A stretch of DNA of 32,802 nt from Nitrosomonas sp. (GCA_008015595.1 SSFW01000001.1:1-32802), one strand, 5' to 3'; shown: positions 7,574 to 16,590, counted from the first letter of the stretch. Program-made: numbers and translations. The notes: a model not told the origin generated them from the sequence alone.

Positions 7574-10513
7574 CTAACTTATCTCGTTTTCCTCGAACAA
7601 TCGGAAAATATCCTCAGCAGCCGCTGGCTTTCCAACATGATAGCCTTGCGCATAGTCCACATCCATTTTTCCCAGCAGCATTAAAATTTCTTCACTTTCT
7701 ACAAACTCAGCAGTAATTTTCTTTCCAAAACCCTTTGCAACACTACATAGGGCTCTCACTAGAATCTGGTCATCTGGATTATTCGCTAAATTCCGAATAA
7801 AAGAACCATCAATTTTCACGGCATCCACCGGTAGCTCTCGTAAATAATAGAACGAAGAAAATCCAACGCCAAAATCATCAAGCACAAACCCACAACCCAA
7901 TTTTTTTATCTCGCGAAGTAGATTTCTCGTTCCAGGTAAGTTATCTAACGCCGCTGTTTCTGTTATTTCAAAAAATAGTAACGTGGGATCTACACCCGAT
8001 GAAGTTAATTCATGCCGAATCACCGGTAATAATTCCGGGTCGTTGAATGCATGGGCCGAGAGATTGATGGAGAATCGAATCGGTTTAGTCGATTTACTAT
8101 TTATTTTGGCGACCTGGGTAATCGCTTTCCGTAAAACCATGTGATCAATTGCATGGATCAGTCCGGTATGCTCAGCGGCTGCGATAAATGCAGCGGGTGA
8201 ATGAATTGTGCCATCATTGTCATGCATACGCAGTAACACTTCATAATGCGTAATCGCTCGATCATGCAATGACATGATCGGTTGGAAATAGAGTAAATAA
8301 TGATCGTATAAATTAGCATACTCGATTTTTTCTTTCCAATGAACCAGTGTATATAGCCGCTCCCGCGTTTTGTCATCATTTGAAAATAAATGCCACGTCC
8401 CTCGCCCAATTTCTTTAGCTTGATACATAGCTAAGTCAGCGGCAGCCAGTAAATCGTGCACATTCTTCCCATGCTCAGGAAAAAGCGCTATCCCTACACT
8501 TGCAGCAATTTTGTAGGTTCTTCCATTGACATTTAATTGCGTTTCACTCAAGCGCAACAAAATTTTCTTTGCAACTTCGATCGCTCCACCTGCAGAAATT
8601 TCTGGCAAGATGACTGCAAATTCGTCCCCTCCCAAGCGACCCGTTACATCAGCAGTCCGAATCGTGCGCGACAGCATCTCAGCCACCATCTTCAATAATG
8701 CATCGCCCGCTTGGTGTCCACTGGTATCATTAATATATTTAAAACGATCGAGATCAAAAAACAATAAAGCACCTGGATGCTGATATCTTTCTGCCCAACT
8801 CAGCATTTGCTCCAATTCTTCACTAAACCGTCGTCGATTAAATAAATTAGTCAGTGGATCATGGTCGGCCAACCAAGCAAGATGTCCTTCAACGCGCTTA
8901 TATTCGGTAATATCCAAACCAACCGATAAAACCGAAGGATCTGTTTCAGATTGCCAGGTTAATCGTGAATGCAGCCATACGATATGGCGCTTTGAGCCAT
9001 CATTACACAAGGTCATCGCTTCATGCCGCAACTGGTCACGATGTCCACGGCGAATTTCTTCAAGGTAATTGACAAGATTATATTGTTGATCGTTATCGGG
9101 CGCTAAAACTTCAAGAAAATACTTGGTCTGAATTTCTTCTTTAGAATAGCGCATCAACAGTTCACCATACGCATTCAACATGAGAATCTTTCCACTAACA
9201 TTTTGGGTTAGAACGATAACTTGTGCGGTATCCAATAGGTGAGCGATAAAATCTTTTTCTTTACTCAGCTCATCTCTCTGTTGGACAAGCAGTTTGGTAC
9301 GATACGCGACCTTATTCTCCAGTTTCTCAAGCTTATGGGATAACGCCACGGCTGCTTCATATAGAAGATCTACTTCATCTTTCAGCCACCGTTTCCGGCT
9401 AACAGAAGCTAGCGTAGCACGAAAAATCCCAAAGCTTCCACCTGCCAAAAGGGGTAATGTAAATACAATATGCTTGAGTCTCGTAAGGGGTAATGAAAGG
9501 ATTGCAAATAATATGAGCTCGGATACTAACAATCCCACTAATCCAATAATGATAATCCGCCAGGTAGAGTCTCGAATGGAAAGAATCGTTGGCGTAATAT
9601 CTGTAAGTACAACCAAATAAGCACGATCCAATACATTGACACCTCGCAACGAAAGTAGCTTGATTCGGTGATGACGATTATCCCACTCAGTATGAATCCC
9701 TACCCTAAGATCCTGAATAGTAGGGTGTGATTGGGCTATTCGATGAAGTATCTCTAAATTCTTTTCCCTATTCGTCAACGCAGCTAAGCGCACGCCCCAA
9801 TTTGAAAACTCGACATCATTCTGTTGTATATCTACGCCATCTGCCTTCATTTTCAAGAGCAATCCAATATCGGATCCGAATGTTCGTTTAAATCCCAGAA
9901 AAACATCTGCTAATGAAGCGCCGATGACCATCGCTCCGGCGCGAACTCCATTAATCAATAAGGGTTCGATGGTATATTGCAAGCACATTTCGATACAAAT
10001 CAATAAACTCGCCGGTAATTCTTGTGAATTGACATCATGGACCTGCTCTAATATGAGGGCATCACGCTGCGAATCCTCTTCAAAGTTATCCCAACCAACC
10101 AACAGTTGATCCGACTGATCATAAAACCGAATTGTTTCGATGCCATTATGTAACTGAAATAACGACCAGTGTTGCTCAAAGGCTTGGGTAATTTGAGCGC
10201 TATCTTGCAGCACTAATGCAGTATCCATTTCTTTCAAGAAAGGAATCAGCCTAATTAATTGGCGAGAATTATTCGACGTTTGCTCGATTAAATTCTCAAC
10301 TTCGGTAACATAGCGTTGGTATTGCAAACTGCTCTGATAATCAACGTTATCAATGAGGCTTCGATAATTGATCACGCTAAACATCGTAACTACAATCAGC
10401 AAAATCAAACTACTCAGCAATGAAATTTTCCATTTCAAGCTAAAGAATTTTGATAATGTTTTATGGATCTCCTTGTCGAGGCGAGTGAGCGACACCAAAT
10501 GACTGAGCTTCAT
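7574..10513 (-). CDS. Membrane-bound PAS-GGDEF-EAL cyclic-di-GMP enzyme
   Basis: Bifunctional c-di-GMP protein of about 979 residues. A first transmembrane helix (SLLSSLILLIVVTMFSVINY) and a second (IIIIGLVGLLVSELILFAIL) enclose a large periplasmic sensor of about 260 residues. Next come a coiled linker, a PAS domain with PAC-like end, a GGDEF domain and an EAL domain. GGDEF is intact (GRLGGDEFAVILPE) with an RTAD inhibitory site five residues upstream. EAL reads EVLLRM but keeps the key Glu, and INLSAHAF, FEITET, LDDFGVGFSS, VDAVKIDGSF, AEFVESEE and QGYHVGKP are all present, so both activities look possible. The track start is a TTG inside the porin gene; I prefer the ATG at 10513 (MKLSHLVSL), 11 bases after the porin stop. 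It is last of the acyltransferase/PBP/porin set, so the sensor may report a periplasmic ligand handled by those proteins. Confidence 0.9.
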   Translation of the reverse strand: MKLSHLVSLTRLDKEIHKTLSKFFSLKWKISLLSSLILLIVVTMFSVINYRSLIDNVDYQSSLQYQRYVTEVENLIEQTSNNSRQLIRLIPFLKEMDTALVLQDSAQITQAFEQHWSLFQLHNGIETIRFYDQSDQLLVGWDNFEEDSQRDALILEQVHDVNSQELPASLLICIEMCLQYTIEPLLINGVRAGAMVIGASLADVFLGFKRTFGSDIGLLLKMKADGVDIQQNDVEFSNWGVRLAALTNREKNLEILHRIAQSHPTIQDLRVGIHTEWDNRHHRIKLLSLRGVNVLDRAYLVVLTDITPTILSIRDSTWRIIIIGLVGLLVSELILFAILSLPLTRLKHIVFTLPLLAGGSFGIFRATLASVSRKRWLKDEVDLLYEAAVALSHKLEKLENKVAYRTKLLVQQRDELSKEKDFIAHLLDTAQVIVLTQNVSGKILMLNAYGELLMRYSKEEIQTKYFLEVLAPDNDQQYNLVNYLEEIRRGHRDQLRHEAMTLCNDGSKRHIVWLHSRLTWQSETDPSVLSVGLDITEYKRVEGHLAWLADHDPLTNLFNRRRFSEELEQMLSWAERYQHPGALLFFDLDRFKYINDTSGHQAGDALLKMVAEMLSRTIRTADVTGRLGGDEFAVILPEISAGGAIEVAKKILLRLSETQLNVNGRTYKIAASVGIALFPEHGKNVHDLLAAADLAMYQAKEIGRGTWHLFSNDDKTRERLYTLVHWKEKIEYANLYDHYLLYFQPIMSLHDRAITHYEVLLRMHDNDGTIHSPAAFIAAAEHTGLIHAIDHMVLRKAITQVAKINSKSTKPIRFSINLSAHAFNDPELLPVIRHELTSSGVDPTLLFFEITETAALDNLPGTRNLLREIKKLGCGFVLDDFGVGFSSFYYLRELPVDAVKIDGSFIRNLANNPDDQILVRALCSVAKGFGKKITAEFVESEEILMLLGKMDVDYAQGYHVGKPAAAEDIFRLFEENEIS

Positions 10514-10524
10514 AATATTGACTA

Positions 10525-11763
10525 CTAGAAACGATATGAAGCTTGGAACGCAAACAAATTCCAATGTTGATCAGTATTAGCAGGCAGGAATCGTTGTAAA
10601 GTAGCATTTGGCGCTCGATTATCCAACGAAGAAATCCAGCCTGTGCCATTGATATAATGATATTCAGCGCGCAGCATGATCGATGGTGTCACATTCCAAC
10701 GTAACCCTACTGTGATATCTTTGGCAAATCGACTATGGGCTGGAATATTTCCTTGCAATTCTGGTGGAATTTTGTTATCGATTAGAAACTGCTTCCCGTC
10801 TCGATCAGTCCTATCTGCATAGTAGGCATCATAGCGCAGCACACCTTCCCAGCTTGGAGAGAAACGATAGATACCTTGGAAATAGTAGCTTTCCCCAGTA
10901 AAATTCAAATCAGGTCTGGCAACAAAATCCTGCCGCTCGATATGGCGGATTGCATATTCTGAAGTTAGACTCCAACGTTCTGAATTGTACTGCGCAGAGA
11001 ATATAATAGGTGTAAATTGAAAAGTTCCTAGACCCGAATAAGTGTCATTTTGTTGAGCTGCATTATATCCCGTATTGACTTGAGCACCACTTAGGGCAAA
11101 CCTAACTCTTCCACCATCGTATTCATAGATCAAGCGACCAATATAGGATAAATGCGGCGTGATACTCCCAGGACGATCTGCCTGCAGAATAGCAAACTCG
11201 GTACTTCGATCACCTGCTTGCGGAAAAACAACCCCGAATTGTGCATTCAGATCCCCCCAACTATTCCTCGATTCCCCATACAACTGAACTCCATCAGAAG
11301 CCAAGCCTAAATTTCGAGTGCGATCGAAATAGATCGACTGCGGCAGTAAAATGCTGGGGCGTGTAAATGGTACATCGCGCGTATCGTTATAAAATCCTAA
11401 TGGGTTTTTCGTTCTACCTAACCTTATACCAAAATCCATTGACTCCGTACTTATTGCAGTGTAATCAACAAAACCATAGTCAATACGAATACCGCCTTTA
11501 CTATCCTCACCCGCACTTCGTGATAACAACTGCCCTGAAAATTGTAAGTTAGGCAATGGCCGATAAGAAGCGTTAGCGCCTATTTCTCTAAAATCAAAAC
11601 TGCCATTTCCGCTGCTATTCCCAAATACGTCATTGTTGCCTGTTGATTTCAAATAGCCTTGGCTCAGAAAACCATGTACTCGGATTCCTTTTACATCCTG
11701 TGCAATACCCTCCTGCATCATAACAATAAGCAATAGGACTACGGAAGTGAGTCTGCACATCAT
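10525..11763 (-). CDS. Porin-like outer-membrane beta-barrel protein
   Basis: Predicted secreted beta-barrel of about 412 residues. A signal peptide (CRLTSVVLLLIVMMQEGIAQ) leads into KGIRVHGFLSQGYLKSTGNN and regularly spaced amphipathic strands, ending in aromatic FQASYRF, the C-terminal insertion signature. Porin-like blocks include IRLGRTKNPLGFYNDTRD and SLTSEYAIRHIERQDF. I recognise the general type but not the substrate. The track start (11820) would overlap the upstream gene by 32 bases and add a low-complexity STLNKQHSTLN leader; the ATG at 11763, just before the signal peptide, is more likely. Its position between a PBP-like protein and a membrane c-di-GMP sensor suggests a role in uptake or sensing of a small solute, which is inference. 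Confidence 0.8.
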   Translation of the reverse strand: MMCRLTSVVLLLIVMMQEGIAQDVKGIRVHGFLSQGYLKSTGNNDVFGNSSGNGSFDFREIGANASYRPLPNLQFSGQLLSRSAGEDSKGGIRIDYGFVDYTAISTESMDFGIRLGRTKNPLGFYNDTRDVPFTRPSILLPQSIYFDRTRNLGLASDGVQLYGESRNSWGDLNAQFGVVFPQAGDRSTEFAILQADRPGSITPHLSYIGRLIYEYDGGRVRFALSGAQVNTGYNAAQQNDTYSGLGTFQFTPIIFSAQYNSERWSLTSEYAIRHIERQDFVARPDLNFTGESYYFQGIYRFSPSWEGVLRYDAYYADRTDRDGKQFLIDNKIPPELQGNIPAHSRFAKDITVGLRWNVTPSIMLRAEYHYINGTGWISSLDNRAPNATLQRFLPANTDQHWNLFAFQASYRF

Positions 11764-11788
11764 TGCATAATTGAGTGTTGAGTGCTGT

Positions 11789-12247
11789 TTATTCAATGTT
11801 GAGTACATGTATGCTTTCATCGATGTTAGCTCTCTTTAAATAACCAATCGCGCCAGGAGTGCTGGATATACGTTCACGCATTTCTTCTTCAGTTCTTACT
11901 AAGAAAGGAGCCTGTCCTGTTCCTGAGAAAATTAATTTATCCCACCCAGCTCTAAGCTGATAGGGAAAAATATTGAGCTTTTCTTTTGTGAAGATGGTAT
12001 GCAACACAGCATCATCAGGCATAACAAAAACCCTGACTGGCATGCCGTTAGGCCAGGTTTTTAGGCGCATTCCAAACGCAGCGCGTAAAGAATTTCTTGA
12101 ATAACTCTTTAATTCGACACTCGGATGAATTACTGCTTCGACGGAATCATTGGCGTAAGTGTGTGTTGCAAAATACGACACGCCAAAAACAAAAAAGAAT
12201 AGCGAGACGATTCGATAGCAGTAATTAAAACGGTTTCTCGCTACCAT
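11789..12247 (-). CDS. Small periplasmic phosphate-binding-protein-like (PBP domain) protein
   Basis: A 152-residue exported protein. The hydrophobic signal (IVSLFFFVFGVSYFATHTYA) is followed by a domain resembling the second half of PstS-type substrate-binding proteins: LKSYSRNSLRAAFGMRLKTWPNGMPVRVFVMPDD, then GWDKLIFSGTGQAPFLVRTEEEM and the typical STPGAIGYLKR loop. It is much shorter than a full solute-binding protein (about 300 residues), so it may be a one-lobe sensor or partner. No ABC permease or ATPase gene is nearby. It starts 15 bases after the acyltransferase stop and its end precedes the porin start by about 25 bases, so it is probably co-transcribed with both. Ligand unknown. Confidence 0.75.
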   Translation of the reverse strand: MVARNRFNYCYRIVSLFFFVFGVSYFATHTYANDSVEAVIHPSVELKSYSRNSLRAAFGMRLKTWPNGMPVRVFVMPDDAVLHTIFTKEKLNIFPYQLRAGWDKLIFSGTGQAPFLVRTEEEMRERISSTPGAIGYLKRANIDESIHVLNIE

Positions 12248-12262
12248 ATAGGCTATAGAACC

Positions 12263-13054
12263 TTAACAAGTCACCATTTCATTACTCGCTAACAAAATAT
12301 GCTGATTCCGCTCTCGAACTGATTGTAGATCAGAAGGCCAAATCCGCCCATTGTCGGTTACAAGTTCCCATACCTCTGGGTAGTTGACATACATTCGTTC
12401 TAAAACATCAATAACACAGACATGATAAGGTCGGCGTGGACCATAATAATCAACAATTGGACCAATTGGATTTAGTTGCATTCCATAAAATCCCAGCAAT
12501 CGATTTAAAGCCGGATCCATGGCAGAAAACCAGAAAAAGAAATCATGCTTAGCACATAGCTGAATGATGCCAACAGCGAGCCCTAGCATGGGATGTGGAA
12601 ATCTTCTACGTTCATTTTTTCGAATACCTTGGCTTGCAGCTTTGTCAACGCTGAAACGAAAATCATCTTTCCTTCTAAAGAAATCGCTATGAATCGCAAA
12701 CCGAGAAATCTCGACCGTATGTTCGCGAATGATATTCATATTAGAGAATGCGGGATAAAACTGTGTATGCAGTTCAACTGGGAAAGCTCGATTTGCTAAT
12801 GGAGAAGGGTCAGACAAGATTAAGCGCGCTGTGCCCATAAAAGCGTTAGAAGGTTTATGACGAAGCAAAATATGAATTGAATGGTCATCGAATTCATCTT
12901 TTTCTAGCTCATCTGGATATAACGTAGTATCAAAAATTCCCGTATTTAAACACATGATTCGGTAACGCAGACGATACACTTCTTTTTTTAATTCTAGGGT
13001 ATCCGCTACCACAATTTCAAAATATTCATGAAAAGCGTCGGCAATATCGCTCAT
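12263..13054 (-). CDS. PEP-CTERM/exosortase-associated acyltransferase (GNAT, LuxI-like)
   Basis: Acyltransferase of the acyl-CoA N-acyltransferase superfamily, close in pattern to acyl-homoserine-lactone synthases and to the exosortase-associated family known as TIGR03694. The signature runs LKKEVYRLRYRIMCLNTGIF, EKDEFDDHSIHILLRH, FMGTARLIL and EISRFAIHSDF. The catalytic substrate is not known for this family. The TTG at 13069 in the track is unlikely; the ATG at 13054 (MSDIADAFHEYFEIV) follows a good GGAAGG site and gives 263 residues. The gene is first of a tight four-gene run and lies on the same strand as the Prs/XrtA cluster, which is 376 bases away. Two related palindromes lie upstream. 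Confidence 0.87.
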   Translation of the reverse strand: MSDIADAFHEYFEIVVADTLELKKEVYRLRYRIMCLNTGIFDTTLYPDELEKDEFDDHSIHILLRHKPSNAFMGTARLILSDPSPLANRAFPVELHTQFYPAFSNMNIIREHTVEISRFAIHSDFFRRKDDFRFSVDKAASQGIRKNERRRFPHPMLGLAVGIIQLCAKHDFFFWFSAMDPALNRLLGFYGMQLNPIGPIVDYYGPRRPYHVCVIDVLERMYVNYPEVWELVTDNGRIWPSDLQSVRERNQHILLASNEMVTC

Positions 13055-13105
13055 GATAATCCTTCCCAAATTAATGGGTTAATGTAATCTAAAGAAACTA
13101 GATTG

Positions 13106-13120
13106 TACTAATCATTAGTA
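13106..13120. promoter_or_regulatory. Palindrome TACTAAT-C-ATTAGTA, candidate operator
   Basis: Perfect 7-bp inverted repeat with a one-base centre, 52 bases upstream of the acyltransferase start. It shares the TACTAA/TTAGTA half-sites with a second palindrome 120 bases further upstream. The position suits a repressor or a promoter-proximal activator site. No regulator is identified. Confidence 0.5.
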
Positions 13121-13242
13121 GACCTAAAGTTTGGAATTGATTCTAGGTTTACCTTTATTTCAATTAATTATTATTAGCAAAGTGAGCTTCTGCCTTCTTA
13201 AACTAAATAATTCTTTAGATTAAATAACAATAATTACATAAC

Positions 13243-13260
13243 ATACTAACCTGTTAGTAT
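13243..13260. promoter_or_regulatory. Palindrome ATACTAAC-CT-GTTAGTAT, candidate operator
   Basis: Perfect 8-bp inverted repeat with two central bases in the AT-rich gap between the asparagine-synthetase-like gene and the acyltransferase. The half-site TACTAA/TTAGTA is the same as in the palindrome at 13106, but the spacing is four bases and not three. Confidence 0.5.
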
Positions 13261-13445
13261 ATGTCTTTGATTAGTTGAAAAATATCATGAAAACCTCCAA
13301 ACGTACATACTTTATACGCAAAGAAGTTTTATCGATATGGAATTACAGAAGTGAATTACGCTAGATTATAAAGTCGCGCGCTGGGATGTAAAGCCTGATA
13401 GATACATGCGCAGATTAATAGGTAGAATAAAGCAGAAGTAGACGA

Positions 13446-15293
13446 TTATCTAGAACGTTGCTTATACCAGCATTCTAACATCATAAGCAACCAAACCATT
13501 GTTCCGTGATAACTCGCATGCTGATGCAGATACTGACTTAAAATTTTGTCTATAAAATTGACGCGGAAAATATGACGTTTTTTTAGATCTGTCAAACAGT
13601 CTGCAGCTTGCGCTTGAAGTAATTTATTTTCTTGGAGCCAAATTCCAAATGGCAATCCGAATCCATGCTTTTGTTTAGTAATAATCTCTTTCGGAAGGAA
13701 ATCACGTAGTGCTTCCTTAAAGAAATAACGTAGTTTCGTTTTCTTTAACTTAAGTTCAGGTCTAAGTCTCTCAGAAAAAGAAACCATTTCGCTATTCAAA
13801 AAAGGATAGGCAACATCTACTGCCGCTAATTCACAAGCTTTAGTGACTTTTGGTAAATCATTATCTGTTAATGTATATTTCCAGTCATAAGCTAGCATAC
13901 GATTGATAAGTGTGGTTGTCTCAGCTTTATGATAGGTTTGATTAATTTGTGAGGCAGGCTCGTTTATATCAATATTTGATAAAAAATCTTCGGTAAAAAC
14001 ATCTTGATAACCATAACGAATGAGTAAATTATAGGTCTCCATACGATGTGGCATCGGTATGGATGCTTGAGAAATGTAGCTATGGATTTTCCGAAATAAG
14101 TTTATATTCGATTCAGCAAGGGTTGATAGTGCAAATGGTGTAATTATTTTTTCCCGAAGAACGCTAGGAATTCTTTCATATAAAGAAAAAACGTATTGCT
14201 TAGCATAGCGAACATTACCCCCAAAAAGCTCATCACCACCATCACCACCTAATAACAGATCAATCCCATCTTTCTTTGCCATCTGAGCACAATAAAAACT
14301 GGGTATAGCAGATGCATTCCCAAAAGGTTGATCAAAAATAGCTGCAACCTGTGGTATAGCCGATGCAACATCTTCTGGTGTCACATAATATTCATGATGA
14401 TTTGTCGAAAAATGTCGGGCAGCAATGCGTGCATAATCCATTTCATCATAACCCGGGGCATCAAAGCCGATAGAAAATGTTTTAGCAGGCTTTCCCGTAA
14501 CTTCTTGGAGCATACCTGCGATTGTCGAACTATCCGTTCCACCACTAAGGAATGCGCCCACATGCTGGTAACCTGCAATTGCATCCTCCATACTCGTATG
14601 CAGCAGCGAAATAAAGCTTTGTTTTAATTCACTAAACGACTGTACCTCATTTTCTCTAAATTGCGCATTCCAATAACGTTCAACCGTAAGCGTCCCATGC
14701 TTATAGTAAATATATTCACCAGGAAGTAAGCGTCTCGGTTCACGGTAAATTGTATTAGGACCGGGCACCATATGAAAATAAATATAGTCATAAATACCCT
14801 GATTGCTAATTTCGTCTTTTGCAAGTGGGTGCCTCATCATCGCATCAAGCGAAGTACCAAATAGTAGGCCATTTTCTAGAATTTGATAGTAAAGTGGGCG
14901 AGTTCCCATTCGATCAACGGCTATAAATACTTCATGGGATTTAGCATTGACAAGACAACAGATAAATTCCCCGAGTAGGCTTTCAATAATACTTGGTCCA
15001 TTGTTCACCCACTGATCAAGTAAAACACCAGCGATTCCCTGAGAGAGAATGAGTTGATTCAACTCATCATTATTAAATTTTGCATGTCCCCATATTCCAA
15101 CGATAATGTCATTTTTATGGAAGTAATGAAGTTGTTGTTCGCTTGCTGCGATTGCAAGAGATGAGTTCTCATCGACATAAATCTGCGAGCGACTGTGATC
15201 AAACCGGGTAAGTACTTGAGCCATCGATTCACTAATCTGTTGATTCTCAACAACTGATTGCCCATAACCAACCCAACCACACACTCCACTCAT
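13446..15293 (-). CDS. Asparagine-synthetase-like amide ligase, exosortase cluster type, degenerate glutaminase
   Basis: A 615-residue protein with class-II glutaminase-like and asparagine-synthetase domains. In asparagine synthetase the first domain releases ammonia from Gln and the second forms an amide from an acyl-adenylate. The synthetase half looks intact: the pyrophosphate loop SGGTDSS is at residues 250-256, LLLGGDGGDELFGG follows, and KQKHGFGLPFG matches the region of the catalytic Lys. The glutaminase half looks dead: the N-terminus is MSGVCGWVG where active enzymes have MCGI, so the nucleophile Cys2 is Ser, and the usual NGEIYN block reads GHAKFN. A GTG at codon 4 would put Cys second (V-CGW), but the SD site AAGGA is correctly spaced for the ATG. 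It follows the PLP decarboxylase and acyl ligase, so it probably ligates an amine onto an acyl or amino-acid substrate in the same pathway. Confidence 0.85.
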   Translation of the reverse strand: MSGVCGWVGYGQSVVENQQISESMAQVLTRFDHSRSQIYVDENSSLAIAASEQQLHYFHKNDIIVGIWGHAKFNNDELNQLILSQGIAGVLLDQWVNNGPSIIESLLGEFICCLVNAKSHEVFIAVDRMGTRPLYYQILENGLLFGTSLDAMMRHPLAKDEISNQGIYDYIYFHMVPGPNTIYREPRRLLPGEYIYYKHGTLTVERYWNAQFRENEVQSFSELKQSFISLLHTSMEDAIAGYQHVGAFLSGGTDSSTIAGMLQEVTGKPAKTFSIGFDAPGYDEMDYARIAARHFSTNHHEYYVTPEDVASAIPQVAAIFDQPFGNASAIPSFYCAQMAKKDGIDLLLGGDGGDELFGGNVRYAKQYVFSLYERIPSVLREKIITPFALSTLAESNINLFRKIHSYISQASIPMPHRMETYNLLIRYGYQDVFTEDFLSNIDINEPASQINQTYHKAETTTLINRMLAYDWKYTLTDNDLPKVTKACELAAVDVAYPFLNSEMVSFSERLRPELKLKKTKLRYFFKEALRDFLPKEIITKQKHGFGLPFGIWLQENKLLQAQAADCLTDLKKRHIFRVNFIDKILSQYLHQHASYHGTMVWLLMMLECWYKQRSR

Positions 15294-15354
15294 ATCGATT
15301 CCTTTTTATAGTTATAGAAATTTAAGCCTGAGCTTATCTAGAGAAGTAAGTAGA

Positions 15355-16590
15355 CTAAACCAGAACCTCTAAGGGTATGGGGTGACTGAGAAATGATATA
15401 GGGCTCGCTGTCAAACCATAAGCACCTGATTGAAATACCACTATCAGATCACCAATCTCTGCTTTGGGTAATTCCATTTGATCTGCCAACAAATCAAGCG
15501 GAGTACATAATGGACCAACAACTGATACCACCTCAGTCTCCGCGGTTTCCGCCTTAGTTCCAACTGTGACTGGGTAATTTTTTCGAATAACTTGCCCAAA
15601 ATTACCTGAAGCTGCTAGATGGTGATGCATGCCACCATCGGTAATTAAAAATAATTGTCCCCTCGAATTTTTTTTATCTAACACCCGACATACATATATC
15701 CCTGCTTCGGCAACGATATATCGGCCCAGCTCAATCACAAACTGTGTATCTGAAAGTTCTGACTCTATTTTGTTCAGCAAATGCTGTAGATTCTCACCCA
15801 CAGCAACAAGGTTCAACGGCGATTCCCCAGGAAAATAAGGTATACCAAACCCTCCACCCATGTTAAGAGAAGGGATAGAAACTGAAGATTCTTTCGCAAG
15901 CCTAACTGCTAGTTGAAGTGTTTTTTCATGCGCATCTTGGATTGCTTCTACTTTAAGATTCTGTGAGCCGCTAAAAATATGAAGCCCTTCAAATACTATA
16001 CCGAATTCAACAATTCGACGAAGTACAATTGGGGCACGTTCAGCATCAATTCCAAACTGTTTAGGCCCTCCTCCCATTTTCATTCCTGAGGATTTCAGTT
16101 CGAAATCAGGATTAATGCGAACGGCTACTTTAGGCGTTATTCCTAAGCGCTCAGCAAGAGCTACAATTCGCTCTAACTCAAGCTCCGATTCAATATTAAT
16201 CACAATACCAGCAGCAATTGCGCAGGAGAGCTCATGTTCATTTTTTCCAGGCCCAGCAAAACTCATTTTACTCGGTAACATCCCTGTATCTAGTGCTACC
16301 TTAATCTCTCCCAATGAAGCGACATCAATACCATCAACCAAACCTGCAATATGCTGAACGACTGCCGGCATTGGATTCGCTTTCATTGCGTAATGTAATT
16401 TTATTTTATTGGGTAGGCACTGGCGCAAAAACAAAATACGCTCAGTAATCAGTTTCCGGTCATAAGCAAAATAAGGAGTACTCCCAACACGCTGAGTTAA
16501 ACGATTAAGAGACATACCTCCGATCTGAATGCAATGATCGCGTATCGGAAACTGATCGAAAGACGCATGCTTAGGTCGATTATTTGTCAT
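15355..16590 (-). CDS. PLP-dependent decarboxylase, exosortase A-associated type
   Basis: Fold-III (alanine racemase-like) amino-acid decarboxylase of the ornithine/diaminopimelate decarboxylase group, 411 residues. The PLP lysine is K70 in HYAMKANPMP. The phosphate-binding glycine loop GGGFGIPYFPGE, GPLCTPLDLL with the second-subunit cysteine, and FQSGAYG are all present. The pattern fits the exosortase-cluster family known as TIGR03099. The physiological substrate is not established. It lies 13 bases after the acyl ligase and about 60 bases before the asparagine-synthetase-like gene, so the three form one unit. A plausible role is making the amine of a small tailoring group for the exopolysaccharide, which is inference. 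Confidence 0.88.
   Translation of the reverse strand: MTNNRPKHASFDQFPIRDHCIQIGGMSLNRLTQRVGSTPYFAYDRKLITERILFLRQCLPNKIKLHYAMKANPMPAVVQHIAGLVDGIDVASLGEIKVALDTGMLPSKMSFAGPGKNEHELSCAIAAGIVINIESELELERIVALAERLGITPKVAVRINPDFELKSSGMKMGGGPKQFGIDAERAPIVLRRIVEFGIVFEGLHIFSGSQNLKVEAIQDAHEKTLQLAVRLAKESSVSIPSLNMGGGFGIPYFPGESPLNLVAVGENLQHLLNKIESELSDTQFVIELGRYIVAEAGIYVCRVLDKKNSRGQLFLITDGGMHHHLAASGNFGQVIRKNYPVTVGTKAETAETEVVSVVGPLCTPLDLLADQMELPKAEIGDLIVVFQSGAYGLTASPISFLSHPIPLEVLV

Larger units (their letters stand above)
13070..13445. other. 376-base AT-rich intergenic region
   Basis: Separates two minus-strand gene groups. No ORF of 60 codons or more and no recognised RNA is present. It holds the two related palindromes described separately. 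The absence of an intrinsic terminator after the asparagine-synthetase-like gene means read-through into the acyltransferase operon is possible. Confidence 0.6.

Noticed and set aside
10461-10649. 62-residue minus ORF at the porin/GGDEF-EAL junction
   Set aside because: It overlaps both well supported genes in another frame and shows no independent signal.
11771-11804. Three TTGAGT repeats in the porin leader (STLNKQHSTLN)
   Set aside because: They are short, irregularly spaced and lie between the PBP-like stop and the preferred porin start; they look like leftover low-complexity sequence rather than a regulator array.
13241-13262. Palindrome as a lux box for quorum sensing
   Set aside because: The acyltransferase is LuxI-like, but the dyad lacks the usual lux-box CTG/CAG arms and no LuxR-type gene is in the window.
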